A stretch of 64,000 nt of DNA, taken from positions 2,790,001 through 2,854,000 of the forward strand of contig NZ_CP040428.1 in NCBI RefSeq assembly GCF_005671395.1, in the 5' to 3' direction. The position numbers and the translations under genes are program-made. This DNA is from Jejubacter calystegiae (lineage in GTDB: Bacteria; Pseudomonadota; Gammaproteobacteria; Enterobacterales; Enterobacteriaceae). Positions 45,643 through 54,462 of the stretch are shown one piece after another (positions within the stretch are counted from its first letter, which is position 1; each line of letters opens with the position of its first letter). Below the pieces are notes generated by a model, which saw only the letters and a program-made list of their open reading frames with translations, did not search any database and was not told the DNA's origin.

Positions 45643-45666
45643 TAAAGTATGGTTTATAGTACTTTA
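45643..45666. promoter_or_regulatory. Candidate GntR operator between dehydratase and ALDH genes
   Basis: Inverted repeat TAAAGTA-N10-TACTTTA, with an extra direct repeat of TATGGTTT at 45648 and 45665, in the 140-bp divergent promoter. The HutC-type regulator at 47168-47890 is the natural candidate to bind it. Confidence 0.5.
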
Positions 45667-45715
45667 TGGTTTTTAGCGCGTTTTCCGCGAACAATTCGCA
45701 GTGACAGGAGAGGCT

Positions 45716-47179
45716 ATGAGCGACTATCGCTATGTTTTCCATAATTTTACCGCAGGTCAGCGCCAGTCAGCGGCGGGCCAGCTGTGGCACACCCATAATC
45801 CTGCGCATCCAGGCCGGGCGGTGGGGGAGTATCGTTTTACGGCGCCGGAACAGCTGGATGAAGTGGTGGCGCTGGCCCGCCAGGCGCAGCGTCAGTGGCG
45901 GGAAGTACCGCAGATTCAGCGTGTCGGGCAGGTTCAGCGCTTTATCGACGCCATTGCACTGCGCAGAGAGGAGATTGCCCGGGCCATTGTGCTGGAGCAG
46001 GGGAAGCCCTGGGACGAGGCGCTGGGAGAGGTGGATAAATCCTGTGCCGAAGCGCGCATGATGGCGGCGTTTGCCTGTTCGGAGCAGGGGCGCGTGATGC
46101 CGACGGCCCGTCCGGGATTCACCAATAGCATCCGCTGGCGCCCGCTGGGGGTGGTTGCTGCCATTACCCCCTGGAACTTCCCGATACTGACGCCCATGCG
46201 CAAGCTGGCGCCGGCCTTGCTGTTCGGCAATGCCATTATCCTGAAACCGTCGGAATATACCCCGGCCGCGGCCTGCCTGGTGGCGGAGTGCGCCCGGGAT
46301 ATCCTGCCGGACGGACTGCTTCAGTTGATTGCAGGTCAGGGGGAAGTGGGGGCGGCGCTGGTGGGTCATCCGGGGGTGGACGGCGTCACCTTTACCGGCT
46401 CCGTAGCGGTGGGACGCCAGATTTACCAGGGGGCGGCGCAGCATCTGGCCCGGGTTTCGCTGGAACTGGGGGGGAAAAACGCTGCCATTATTCATGATAC
46501 CGATGATATGGACCAGACGCTGGATGCCATTAGCGGCGCTGCACTGGCCTGTAGCGGTCAGCGTTGTACCAGCATCAGTCGGGTTCTGGTGCCTGCGGAA
46601 CGGGAAAACGAGGTTGTGGCCGGGCTAAAGGCGCGGCTACAGACTCTGGTGGCGGGGGATGGGTTACAGCAGGGGGTGACGCTGGGGCCGCTAATCCACG
46701 ACGCCCATCTGCAAAAGGTGAGCGCGATGGTGCGGCAGGCGCTTGACGATGGCGCTACCCTGATCTGCGGCGCGGAGGCGCTGAGCCCGCCTCAGGCGCC
46801 GGAAGGCTTCTTCTATGCTCCGACCCTGCTGACCGGGGTGACGCCGCACATGGTTATTGCCAGAGAGGAGATCTTTGGCCCGGTTATCACCGTGCAGCGC
46901 TACAGCACTTTCGATGAGGCGCTGGCGATCGTCAATGATGTGGAGTATGGCCTGACCGCGGCGCTGTTTAGCCAGGATAACCAACTGATCGAACGTTTCG
47001 CCCGAGAATGTGAGACCGGCATGCTGCATATCAACCACGGCAGCGTTCCCGATAACCATATGCCGTTTGGTGGCGTGAAACACTCCGGCGTTGGCGAGCA
47101 TTCGGTGGGGCCAGACGCGTTTCGCTTCTATATGACTGAACACGCGGTCTATAACCGCTTCCAGTCATCAGGGCGTTAG
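45716..47179 (+). CDS. NAD(P)-dependent aldehyde dehydrogenase (GabD/AldA-like)
   Basis: 487 aa with all ALDH elements: PWNFPILTPMRKLAPALLFGNAIILKPSE, VTFTGSVAVGRQIYQ, ELGGKNAAI (general base Glu) and GQRCTSISR with Cys284. General resemblance to succinate-semialdehyde and lactaldehyde/glycolaldehyde dehydrogenases; the substrate is presumably the aldehyde released in the island's pathway. ATG 45716 chosen, with AGGAGAG just upstream; the frame opens at a GTG at 45701. Its 3' end overlaps the convergent GntR gene by 12 nt. Confidence 0.87.
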   Translation: MSDYRYVFHNFTAGQRQSAAGQLWHTHNPAHPGRAVGEYRFTAPEQLDEVVALARQAQRQWREVPQIQRVGQVQRFIDAIALRREEIARAIVLEQGKPWDEALGEVDKSCAEARMMAAFACSEQGRVMPTARPGFTNSIRWRPLGVVAAITPWNFPILTPMRKLAPALLFGNAIILKPSEYTPAAACLVAECARDILPDGLLQLIAGQGEVGAALVGHPGVDGVTFTGSVAVGRQIYQGAAQHLARVSLELGGKNAAIIHDTDDMDQTLDAISGAALACSGQRCTSISRVLVPAERENEVVAGLKARLQTLVAGDGLQQGVTLGPLIHDAHLQKVSAMVRQALDDGATLICGAEALSPPQAPEGFFYAPTLLTGVTPHMVIAREEIFGPVITVQRYSTFDEALAIVNDVEYGLTAALFSQDNQLIERFARECETGMLHINHGSVPDNHMPFGGVKHSGVGEHSVGPDAFRFYMTEHAVYNRFQSSGR

Positions 47180-47890
47180 CGTCATTTCCAGCCGCAGCGC
47201 ATCGCCGCGGTAGGTGACATCGGCAAAATAGACCACCACTCCCGCCGCGTCGGTAAAGATGCGGCGGATATAAGCCACCGGGGCGTGCAGCGGCATGTGC
47301 AGCAGGTGGCTGGTTTCACTGTCGCTTTCGCCCAGGGTCAGAATCTGGCGCGCGTGGTGAATACGATCGCGGTGCTGTTCCAGCAGTAGCGGAATGACGG
47401 TCTGCTGGCGAAAGCGTTGGGGAGCGGTATGAAATATCTGGGTATCCAGATAGAGGGAGATAATGCAGTAGGGGGCGTTATCCCGGACGTGGAGACGCTT
47501 CATATAGACATAGCTTTCCGCCAGGTTACCGTCCCCCTCCTGAAGTCCCGGTCTCTGAGTACCTTCTTCGATCTGCAGCAGTTCGGGCGTGGTGGCGCGG
47601 AAGCTGGCGCTCAGTTGGTCCAGCGAGGTGACGACGCTTACCGGCAGCGGCTGCGGTAGTTCACCGCTAACCCGGGTTCCCTTACCGCGCTGGGGATGCA
47701 GTAGTCCTTCGCCAGTAAGCATTTGCACTGCCTGACGTACCGTCACCCGTGAGGCCTGGAACTCCTGCGCCAGCTGTTCCAGCGAAGGAATGAGCGCGCC
47801 GCCAGACCAGATCCCCTGCGCGATGCGGCGACGCATGGCGTCGGCAATCTGAATATAGAGAGGAATCGGGCTGGTGCGGGAACCTGTCAT
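47168..47890 (-). CDS. GntR-family (HutC/UTRA) regulator
   Basis: 240 aa with a GntR winged HTH (IPLYIQIADAMRRRIAQGIWSGGALIPSLEQLAQEFQASRVTVRQAVQMLTGEGLLHPQRGKGTRV) and a UTRA ligand domain (VYMKRLHVRDNAPYCIISLYLD...HAPVAYIRRIFTDAAGVVVYFADVTYRGD). UTRA proteins sense small metabolites. The likely target is the dehydratase/ALDH promoter. It marks the right end of the island, 78 bp before the fepC stop. Confidence 0.87.
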   Translation of the reverse strand: MTGSRTSPIPLYIQIADAMRRRIAQGIWSGGALIPSLEQLAQEFQASRVTVRQAVQMLTGEGLLHPQRGKGTRVSGELPQPLPVSVVTSLDQLSASFRATTPELLQIEEGTQRPGLQEGDGNLAESYVYMKRLHVRDNAPYCIISLYLDTQIFHTAPQRFRQQTVIPLLLEQHRDRIHHARQILTLGESDSETSHLLHMPLHAPVAYIRRIFTDAAGVVVYFADVTYRGDALRLEMTLTP

Positions 47891-47968
47891 TAGCGTCGTT
47901 CGTTCTGTTGTGTGGGAAGTCCCGGTAAAAATACACTATTTACCCCGGAGAGGTAAGCGGCCAGGGTG

Positions 47969-48760
47969 TTACCCCCGCCCCAGCGGCACCACCAAAGGGG
48001 TACCGGCCACCGGATCCTCAATAATCATGCAGCGTAGCCCATAGATGCGCTCGATAAGTTCTGCGGTGACGATCTCTTTCGGCGCTCCTTCGGCGATGAT
48101 GGCCCCTTCGCGCAGGGCGATAAGGTGCGTGGCGTAGCGGCAGGCCTGGTTCAGGTCGTGCAGTACCGCCGCCAGGGTGTAGCCCTGATTGCGGTTAAGC
48201 TCGCTCAGAAGTTCCATCAGATCGATCTGGTGGCTGATATCGAGCCAGGTGGTGGGTTCGTCCAGCAGCATGATTTCGGTCTGCTGGGCCAGTACCATGG
48301 CTATCCAGGCACGCTGGCGCTGGCCGCCGGACAGGGTATCCACCGGCTGGTCGGCCAGTGACTCTATGGCAGTGGCCTGCATGGCCTGAACCACGGCCTC
48401 TTCATCCTTCTGGCTCCAGCGTGAAAACAGCGGCTGGTGGGGGTAGCGCCCGCGGGCGACCAGTTCGCGTACGCTGATATCGCCCGGCGCGCTGGCATTC
48501 TGGGCCAGCAGGCCGATACGCCGGGCCACCTCTTTGGTATTGAAGTTCTGGATCTGCTCGCCGTCGAGCCAGACATGGCCGTGCATCGGCTTCATCAGGC
48601 GGCTCAGGGTGCGCAGCAGCGTCGATTTACCGCAGCCGTTAGGACCGATAATGGCGGTAAACTTCCCTTCCGGAATGGTGACGCTAAGGTTATCCACCAC
48701 AATCTGTTTACCGTAGCCCAGCCGAAGCTGTTCGCCGCGCAGTCGGGTTGCTGTGGTCAT
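47969..48760 (-). CDS. fepC: Ferric enterobactin ABC transporter ATP-binding protein
   Basis: 263-aa cytoplasmic ATPase energising Fe-enterobactin uptake. Walker A GPNGCGKST, signature LSGGQRQRAWIAM, Walker B IMLLDEPTTWLD and switch His (AVLHDLNQA). Start at ATG 48760, which overlaps the fepG stop; the open frame extends upstream inside fepG without support. Last gene of fepDGC; it ends facing entF across the inserted island. Confidence 0.95.
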   Translation of the reverse strand: MTTATRLRGEQLRLGYGKQIVVDNLSVTIPEGKFTAIIGPNGCGKSTLLRTLSRLMKPMHGHVWLDGEQIQNFNTKEVARRIGLLAQNASAPGDISVRELVARGRYPHQPLFSRWSQKDEEAVVQAMQATAIESLADQPVDTLSGGQRQRAWIAMVLAQQTEIMLLDEPTTWLDISHQIDLMELLSELNRNQGYTLAAVLHDLNQACRYATHLIALREGAIIAEGAPKEIVTAELIERIYGLRCMIIEDPVAGTPLVVPLGRG

Positions 48761-49749
48761 CTTTTGCGGGACTCCTGAATCAACAAGGCAATAAGGTAGA
48801 GGCCGCCGATACTGACGGTGACCACACCTACAGGAAGCTGGTAGGGCATAAACAGGCGCTGGGCGCACAGATCCGCCGCCAGTAGCAGCACGCCGCCACA
48901 GGCCCCGGCCTGCAGTAATCCCCAGCGCGCGGTGCCGCTCAGTCGATGGGCGATATGGGGGGCCACCAGCGCCACAAAGGAGACTGGCCCGGCCAGCGCT
49001 ACGGAACTGGCGGTAAGCAGAACCGCCACCAGCATCAGCAGTACACGTGAACGTTCAACACAAATCCCCAGCGCGTTGGCGGTATCGTCGCCCATCTCCA
49101 TAATTCGCATCCGGCGTACCAGCAGGGCGCCTGCTACCAGCATCAGAACAATCAGCGGCGCTGCGGGCAGGGTTTTGCCCCATGTCAGGCCGTTCAGGGA
49201 ACCGGCGTTCCAGAGGCCGGCGGAAAGGGCGGTTTCCAGCGAAGCCTGAAGCAGCAGCCAGGTATTAAAGGCCACCAGCATGGCGCGCACGCCGATGCCG
49301 ATAATAATCAGGCGGAAGGTTTCGATGCCGTTGCGCCAGGCGAACAGCCAGACCACCAGCGAGGTCAGAATACCGCCCGCCATGGCGGCAAAGGCAATGG
49401 CGGTGTAGTGATTGCCGAACAGCACCATCGCCACCAGTACGCCGCTCCAGGCGCCGGTATTAAAGCCCATGACGTCCGGGCTGCCGAGCGGGTTGCGCAG
49501 CAGCGACTGGAAGATAGCGCCGCTCACGCCAAGCGCCGCGCCGACCAGCAGTGCCATCAGCACGCGCGGCAGACGCCATTCCACCACTACCAGCGACACA
49601 TTACGCGCCCCCTGGCCGAGCAGGGCGTCCAGCACCTGGCGGGCGCTAAGCGGAACCGCGCCGCTGGCGAGACTCCAGATCCCCATGCCCAGACTCAGGG
49701 CGGCCAGCAGGGCCAGTATGGCGATAAGACGAGGAGAAAGACGATTCAC
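48757..49749 (-). CDS. fepG: Ferric enterobactin ABC transporter permease
   Basis: 330-aa FecCD/BtuC-type inner-membrane permease with about 9-10 helices. Family motifs: LPRVLMALLVGAALGVSGAIFQSLLRNPLGSPDVMG and SFVALVAPHIAHRLSG (coupling region to FepC). ATG 49749 overlaps the fepD stop; partner of FepD in the heterodimeric channel. Confidence 0.95.
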   Translation of the reverse strand: MNRLSPRLIAILALLAALSLGMGIWSLASGAVPLSARQVLDALLGQGARNVSLVVVEWRLPRVLMALLVGAALGVSGAIFQSLLRNPLGSPDVMGFNTGAWSGVLVAMVLFGNHYTAIAFAAMAGGILTSLVVWLFAWRNGIETFRLIIIGIGVRAMLVAFNTWLLLQASLETALSAGLWNAGSLNGLTWGKTLPAAPLIVLMLVAGALLVRRMRIMEMGDDTANALGICVERSRVLLMLVAVLLTASSVALAGPVSFVALVAPHIAHRLSGTARWGLLQAGACGGVLLLAADLCAQRLFMPYQLPVGVVTVSIGGLYLIALLIQESRKR

Positions 49750-50753
49750 ATGGCCGCTCCCGACCGCCTGCGGCGGACCAGCCAGATCAATACCGGCGCC
49801 CCGATAAAGGCGCTGACCACCGATACCCGAAGCTCACCGGGCACCAGCAGGCGCCCCAGAATATCGGCGCCCAACAACAGCGACGGGGTGGCAAGCAGGG
49901 TCACTGGCAGCGACCATCGGTGATCGGGGCCGATCAGCCAGCGCGCCATATGGGGCATCATCAGACCAATAAAGGCAATCGGGCCGACAAGGGCGGTGGC
50001 GCTGCCGCACAGCAGGGCGATGGTTAACAGTCCGAAGATTTGAGTACGCGCCACCCGGCTGCCAAGGGCGGTGGCGGTATCACTGCCCATACTCAGGCTG
50101 TTAAGCGCACGGGCCAGCAGCATCGCCATGACCAGCCCCAGGGCCACCATTGGGGCAATAATCCTGAGAGTGGAAAAGGTACGAATATCCAGTGAACCGG
50201 CCTGCCAGTAGCGTAACTGGTCGTAAACTACCGGATTGAGCAGCGCGATACCGCTGCTTAAGCCTTCCAGCACGGCGGCGAGGGCCACGCCCGCCAGGGT
50301 CAGACGTACCGGGCTTAGCTGACCGCCGCCCTGGCTGCCGGTCAGGGCTACCACAGCAGAGGCCAGCAGTGCACCGCCGAAAGCAAGGCCCAGTAACGAC
50401 ATGGGTGAGGACATCCCCCCAATGGCGGCGCCCAGCACGATGGCGAAGCTGGCGCCGGCGTTGACCCCCAGCAGGCCAGGGTCGGCCAGCGGGTTGCGGG
50501 TAAGCGTCTGCATTAAGGCGCCAGCGACGCCCAGCGCAGCGCCTGCCAGCAGACCGGCAAGGGTACGGGGAAGACGGGCGTCCAGCACCACAACGCAATC
50601 GGCGCTGCGGCACTGACCGCCCAGTGCCTGTAATACCACATCAGGGGAGAGGGGACGGGCGCCAATCAGCAGACTCAGGGCCGCCATCAACACCAGTACT
50701 ATTACCAGGCTCAACAGCACAACGCCGCGTGCTGACAAGCGAGAAGCCGACAT
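49746..50753 (-). CDS. fepD: Ferric enterobactin ABC transporter permease
   Basis: 335-aa partner permease of FepG (LPRTLAGLLAGAALGVAGALMQTLTRNPLADPGLLGVNAGASFAIVLGAA, AFIGLMMPHMARWLIGP). I chose ATG 50753 (AGGA 8 nt upstream), giving the E. coli length. The 16 extra codons to 50801 would run through the Fur box. First gene of fepDGC, divergent from entS. Confidence 0.94.
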   Translation of the reverse strand: MSASRLSARGVVLLSLVIVLVLMAALSLLIGARPLSPDVVLQALGGQCRSADCVVVLDARLPRTLAGLLAGAALGVAGALMQTLTRNPLADPGLLGVNAGASFAIVLGAAIGGMSSPMSLLGLAFGGALLASAVVALTGSQGGGQLSPVRLTLAGVALAAVLEGLSSGIALLNPVVYDQLRYWQAGSLDIRTFSTLRIIAPMVALGLVMAMLLARALNSLSMGSDTATALGSRVARTQIFGLLTIALLCGSATALVGPIAFIGLMMPHMARWLIGPDHRWSLPVTLLATPSLLLGADILGRLLVPGELRVSVVSAFIGAPVLIWLVRRRRSGAAM

Positions 50754-50774
50754 AAACGCAAATCCTGAAAATTC

Positions 50775-50793
50775 GATAATGATAGTTATTATC
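50775..50793. promoter_or_regulatory. Fur box, fepD-entS
   Basis: GATAATGATAGTTATTATC differs from the 19-bp Fur consensus at only two positions. It sits in the bidirectional promoter of fepDGC and entS, the best Fur site in the window. Confidence 0.9.
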
Positions 50794-50867
50794 GTTATCA
50801 CTCTTGTTCGTTTATGTTAGCATGAGCAGCCCTGGAGCGGGTAAGGAAAATTATATAAGGCCATGTA

Positions 50868-52130
50868 ATGAAGCAAAATTCTAAACATTCTCTATGGCTG
50901 AATCTCAGCCTGTTGAAAAGCCATCCCGCCTTCCGCGCGGTATTCCTGGCGCGTTTTATCTCTATTCTCTCTCTCGGACTGCTCGGCGTGGCCGTGCCGG
51001 TGCAGATCCAACAGCTTACGGGCTCCACTTTGCAGGTGGGGCTGGCTGTCACCCTTACCGGCAGCGCGATGTTTGTGGGGCTGATGACGGGCGGCGTTCT
51101 GGCGGATCGCTATGAGCGTAAGCGGTTAATTCTGCTGGCCCGCAGCACCTGCGGCATCGGTTTTATTGGATTGTGCCTGAATGCCATGTTGCCGGAGCCC
51201 TCGCTGGTCGCCATCTACCTGCTGGGGATCTGGGACGGGCTGTTCGCCTCGATTGGCGTGACGGCGCTGCTGGCGGCGACGCCTGGCCTGGTGGGGCGCG
51301 AAAACCTGATGCAGGCCGGGGCCATCACCATGCTGACGGTGCGCCTGGGTTCAGTGATCTCGCCGATGTTCGGCGGTCTGCTGCTCGCCTGGGGCGGCGT
51401 GGCCTGGAACTATGGTCTGGCGGCGGCGGGCACCTTTATCACGCTATTGCCGCTGCTGAGCCTGCCACGCCAGCCGCCGCCGGAACAGCCGCGTCAGCAT
51501 CCGCTGCGGTCGCTGGTGGAAGGGCTACGTTTTCTGTTAAGCCACCCGCTGGTCGGGGGCGTAGCGCTGATTGGCGCGCTGCTGACCATGGCCAGCGCGG
51601 TGCGGGTGCTCTATCCGGCGCTGGCCGGACACTGGTCGATGAGCGAATCGCAGATTGGTCTGCTGTATGCGGCGGTGCCGCTCGGCGCGGCTATCGGGGC
51701 GCTGACCAGCGGGTCTATTGCCCACTGTGCGCGACCGGGGCTGGTGATGATGGGGGCGACCATCGCCTCCTTTGTGGCCGTCGGGCTGTTCAGCCTGATG
51801 CCGGTCTGGGCGGGCGGCGCTTTCTGTCTGGCGCTGTTCGGTTATCTGAGCGCCATCAGTTCGCTGTTGCAGTACACCCTGATTCAGACCCAGACGCCGG
51901 ACCAGATGCTGGGCCGTATTAACGGTCTGTGGACGGCGCAAAACGTGACTGGCGATGCGATTGGCGCTGCGCTGTTAGGGGGCATGGGCGTGGCGCTGAC
52001 GCCGGTCAGTTCCGCCAGCGTAAGCGGTTTTGCGTTAGCGCTGGCGGGGATACTGGTGCTGGTGCTGTTCAGCCAGTTGCGGCGTTTCTACCAGGCGCCT
52101 GCGCAGACGCCGGTAGAAGAAGCATCATGA
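50868..52130 (+). CDS. entS: Enterobactin exporter (MFS)
   Basis: 420-aa 12-segment MFS protein exporting enterobactin across the inner membrane. Closely matches E. coli EntS ([109 protein letters not shown]). Its 3' end overlaps the convergent fepB end by 6 nt. Confidence 0.95.
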   Translation: MKQNSKHSLWLNLSLLKSHPAFRAVFLARFISILSLGLLGVAVPVQIQQLTGSTLQVGLAVTLTGSAMFVGLMTGGVLADRYERKRLILLARSTCGIGFIGLCLNAMLPEPSLVAIYLLGIWDGLFASIGVTALLAATPGLVGRENLMQAGAITMLTVRLGSVISPMFGGLLLAWGGVAWNYGLAAAGTFITLLPLLSLPRQPPPEQPRQHPLRSLVEGLRFLLSHPLVGGVALIGALLTMASAVRVLYPALAGHWSMSESQIGLLYAAVPLGAAIGALTSGSIAHCARPGLVMMGATIASFVAVGLFSLMPVWAGGAFCLALFGYLSAISSLLQYTLIQTQTPDQMLGRINGLWTAQNVTGDAIGAALLGGMGVALTPVSSASVSGFALALAGILVLVLFSQLRRFYQAPAQTPVEEAS

Positions 52131-53090
52131 TTTGAACTGCTGCGCCAGTCGCTCAAGCAGGTGGCTGGCGCTGTAGTAGTCGAGGCGGAAGGTTTCGGTG
52201 CCAAGCGGCCATACCCGATGGTGCTGCACCGCTGGCAGATGCGCCAGTAGCGGATCCTTCATCAGCGCTGCGGCGTCCTGTTCGTCGTTGGCGAACAGCA
52301 GCAGGCTCTGGCCGTTCAGGCCATTTGCCAGGTTTTCACCACCCAGTTGCAGGATATCGCTGCGTTTGCCCTGGCTCTGGCTGGTATGCAGGCTGGCTGG
52401 CGGCGTGGCGAGGGTAAATCCCAACTGGCTGAGCAGTTGTCCCTGGGCCGAAGCGGGGGTCCACAGATTGGCGTTATGGGCTGCCGGGTTGAAGACCAGC
52501 GCGCTCACTGGCTGGGGTGGCAGTGTTATCTGCTGTTTAAGCTGCGCCACCCGCTGGTTGAAGCTGTCGATGCGCGCTTTGGCCTGCTGCTCGTGACCGG
52601 TTATCTGTCCCAGTTCGGTCAGCAGCGCCTGCCAGCTCTTATCGTCATAGTTAACGATAAGCGTGGGGGCGATGGTGGAAAGCTGATCGTAGAGCGCCAG
52701 GGCGGAGTCGCCGCCGGTGGCGCTAATCAGGATCAGGTCCGGCATCTGGGCCGCTACCGCTTCGGCGCTGGGCTCGCCGATATACAGACGCTGGATCTGG
52801 CGGGCTTTCGCAACGCTGCTCCACTGACGCAGGAAACCCTGGGCATCGGCGAAGCGGTTGCCGGGCGTGGTGGCGCCGCTGGCGACCACGGGAGCATCAA
52901 TGGCCAGCAGCGAGCCGGTCAGGGTCACGCTGGTCGAGACGATGCGCTGCGGCGCCTGGGACAGGGTGTGAGTACCGCGGATATCGGTCACTTCACGCGG
53001 CCAGACAGCGGCGCTGGCGCTTGAGGTGACAGCGAAAAGGCCAATCGTTATCTGCAAGACCGCAAGCATAGCGGCAAGGGTGTATTTCAC
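52125..53090 (-). CDS. fepB: Periplasmic ferric enterobactin-binding protein
   Basis: 321-aa class III substrate-binding protein delivering Fe-enterobactin to FepDG. Signal peptide ([16 protein letters not shown]), then [50 protein letters not shown] as in E. coli FepB. The start is GTG at 53088-53090 (AGGAT upstream), as in E. coli. Divergent from entC across a Fur box. Confidence 0.94.
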   Translation of the reverse strand: MKYTLAAMLAVLQITIGLFAVTSSASAAVWPREVTDIRGTHTLSQAPQRIVSTSVTLTGSLLAIDAPVVASGATTPGNRFADAQGFLRQWSSVAKARQIQRLYIGEPSAEAVAAQMPDLILISATGGDSALALYDQLSTIAPTLIVNYDDKSWQALLTELGQITGHEQQAKARIDSFNQRVAQLKQQITLPPQPVSALVFNPAAHNANLWTPASAQGQLLSQLGFTLATPPASLHTSQSQGKRSDILQLGGENLANGLNGQSLLLFANDEQDAAALMKDPLLAHLPAVQHHRVWPLGTETFRLDYYSASHLLERLAQQFKS

Positions 53091-53231
53091 GGTAAGGGCA
53101 TCCTGTGGCTGTTGTTAATAATGTTTCTCATTTTCATGCTAAGCGCGACGGCGTGCAAGGGATGGGAATGTTAAAAATTTTTTACCTTTGTTGACAGACG
53201 GAGTTTCAGAACGTAGCTTACGCATCAAAAT

Positions 53232-53250
53232 ACAAATGATAATAATTATC
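53232..53250. promoter_or_regulatory. Fur box, fepB-entC
   Basis: ACAAATGATAATAATTATC matches the Fur consensus at 15 of 19 positions, 30-50 bp before the entC start. A further TTATCATT follows, suggesting overlapping Fur dimers. Confidence 0.8.
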
Positions 53251-53280
53251 AAATTCCTTATCATTTCTACGGAGGATTGA

Positions 53281-54453
53281 ATGGAAACTATCGTGGCTGA
53301 GGAGAGGCAGCAGGTGGTTGCAGTGCCAGCAACCGATGGATTTTTCTTTATGTCGCCCTGGAAAAGCCTGGCGACATCCGGCCATTTCGCCTCTCTCGAG
53401 CTTCCCGCCGCCGACGGTGCGGATCCGCGAGGCGCGTTCCAGCGTCGCCTGGCCCAGGCCTTTGCCTCGGCGCGGGCTGCCGGTATTGCCAGACCCATCG
53501 CGGTTGGCGCCATTCCCTTTGATACCCGTAAGCCGTCATCGCTGTTTATTCCGGAGCAGGTGACGACGTTCTCTCGCGCGAATTACCAGAAAAGGGATCC
53601 GGCGGCTTTTTGTGCACCGGCGGTGACGGGGCGCAAGGAGATCCCGGAACAACCGGTCTTTGAAGAGATGGTGGCGCGCGCCGCTTATGCCACCAGCCAG
53701 CCCGGTATCGATAAAGTGGTGCTGTCGCGGCTGATCGACATTACTACCGAAAGCGCCGTCGATCGGGAAGCGCTGATGCAGCGCCTGATTGCGCTGAACC
53801 CTGCCAGTTATAACTTCCACGTGCCGCTGGCCGACGGCGGGGCGCTGATGGGCGCCAGCCCGGAACTGCTGTTGCGGATGAACGGCAATGCTTTTAGCTC
53901 GCTGCCGCTGGCGGGATCGGCGAAGCGGGTCGCAGACCCGGAACAGGATAAAGCGGTGGGTCAGACTCTGATGAACTCCCGCAAGGATCGCCATGAGCAT
54001 CAACTGGTGACCGATGCCATGCGTGACGTGCTGGCGCCGCGAGTCTCTTATCTGGCGCTGCCGGACCGGCCGGAACTGATAACCACGCCGCAGCTGTGGC
54101 ATCTGTCGACCCCCATCGAGGGGCAGGTGCGCGATGGTCGCGAGAATGCGCTGTCGCTGGCCTGCCTGCTGCATCCAACCCCGGCCCTGAGCGGTTTCCC
54201 GAACGATGTGGCCCAGCGTCTGATAGGCGAACTGGAGCCCTTCGATCGCGAACTTTTTGGCGGCATTGTCGGCTGGTGCGACGACGCCGGTAACGGCGAG
54301 TGGGTGGTGACTATTCGCTGCGCGCGCCTGTATGAACAGCAGATTCGGCTGTTCGCGGGGGCAGGCATCGTGCCTGATTCATCCCCGACTTCGGAGTGGA
54401 ATGAGACCGGCACCAAGCTATCGACAATGCTCAACGTATTTGGACTGAACTGA
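53281..54453 (+). CDS. entC: Isochorismate synthase
   Basis: 390-aa chorismate-utilising enzyme making isochorismate, the first committed step to 2,3-dihydroxybenzoate. The C-terminal chorismate-binding core is intact (KVVLSRLIDITTE, GASPELLLRMNGNAFSSLPLAGSAKR, DRHEHQLVTDAMRDVL, LHPTPALSGFPNDVA, GGIVGWCDDAGNGEWVVTIRCARL). RBS ACGGAGGA. First gene of entCEBAH under the Fur-controlled promoter. Confidence 0.96.
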   Translation: METIVAEERQQVVAVPATDGFFFMSPWKSLATSGHFASLELPAADGADPRGAFQRRLAQAFASARAAGIARPIAVGAIPFDTRKPSSLFIPEQVTTFSRANYQKRDPAAFCAPAVTGRKEIPEQPVFEEMVARAAYATSQPGIDKVVLSRLIDITTESAVDREALMQRLIALNPASYNFHVPLADGGALMGASPELLLRMNGNAFSSLPLAGSAKRVADPEQDKAVGQTLMNSRKDRHEHQLVTDAMRDVLAPRVSYLALPDRPELITTPQLWHLSTPIEGQVRDGRENALSLACLLHPTPALSGFPNDVAQRLIGELEPFDRELFGGIVGWCDDAGNGEWVVTIRCARLYEQQIRLFAGAGIVPDSSPTSEWNETGTKLSTMLNVFGLN

Positions 54454-54462
54454 GGAAAGGGT

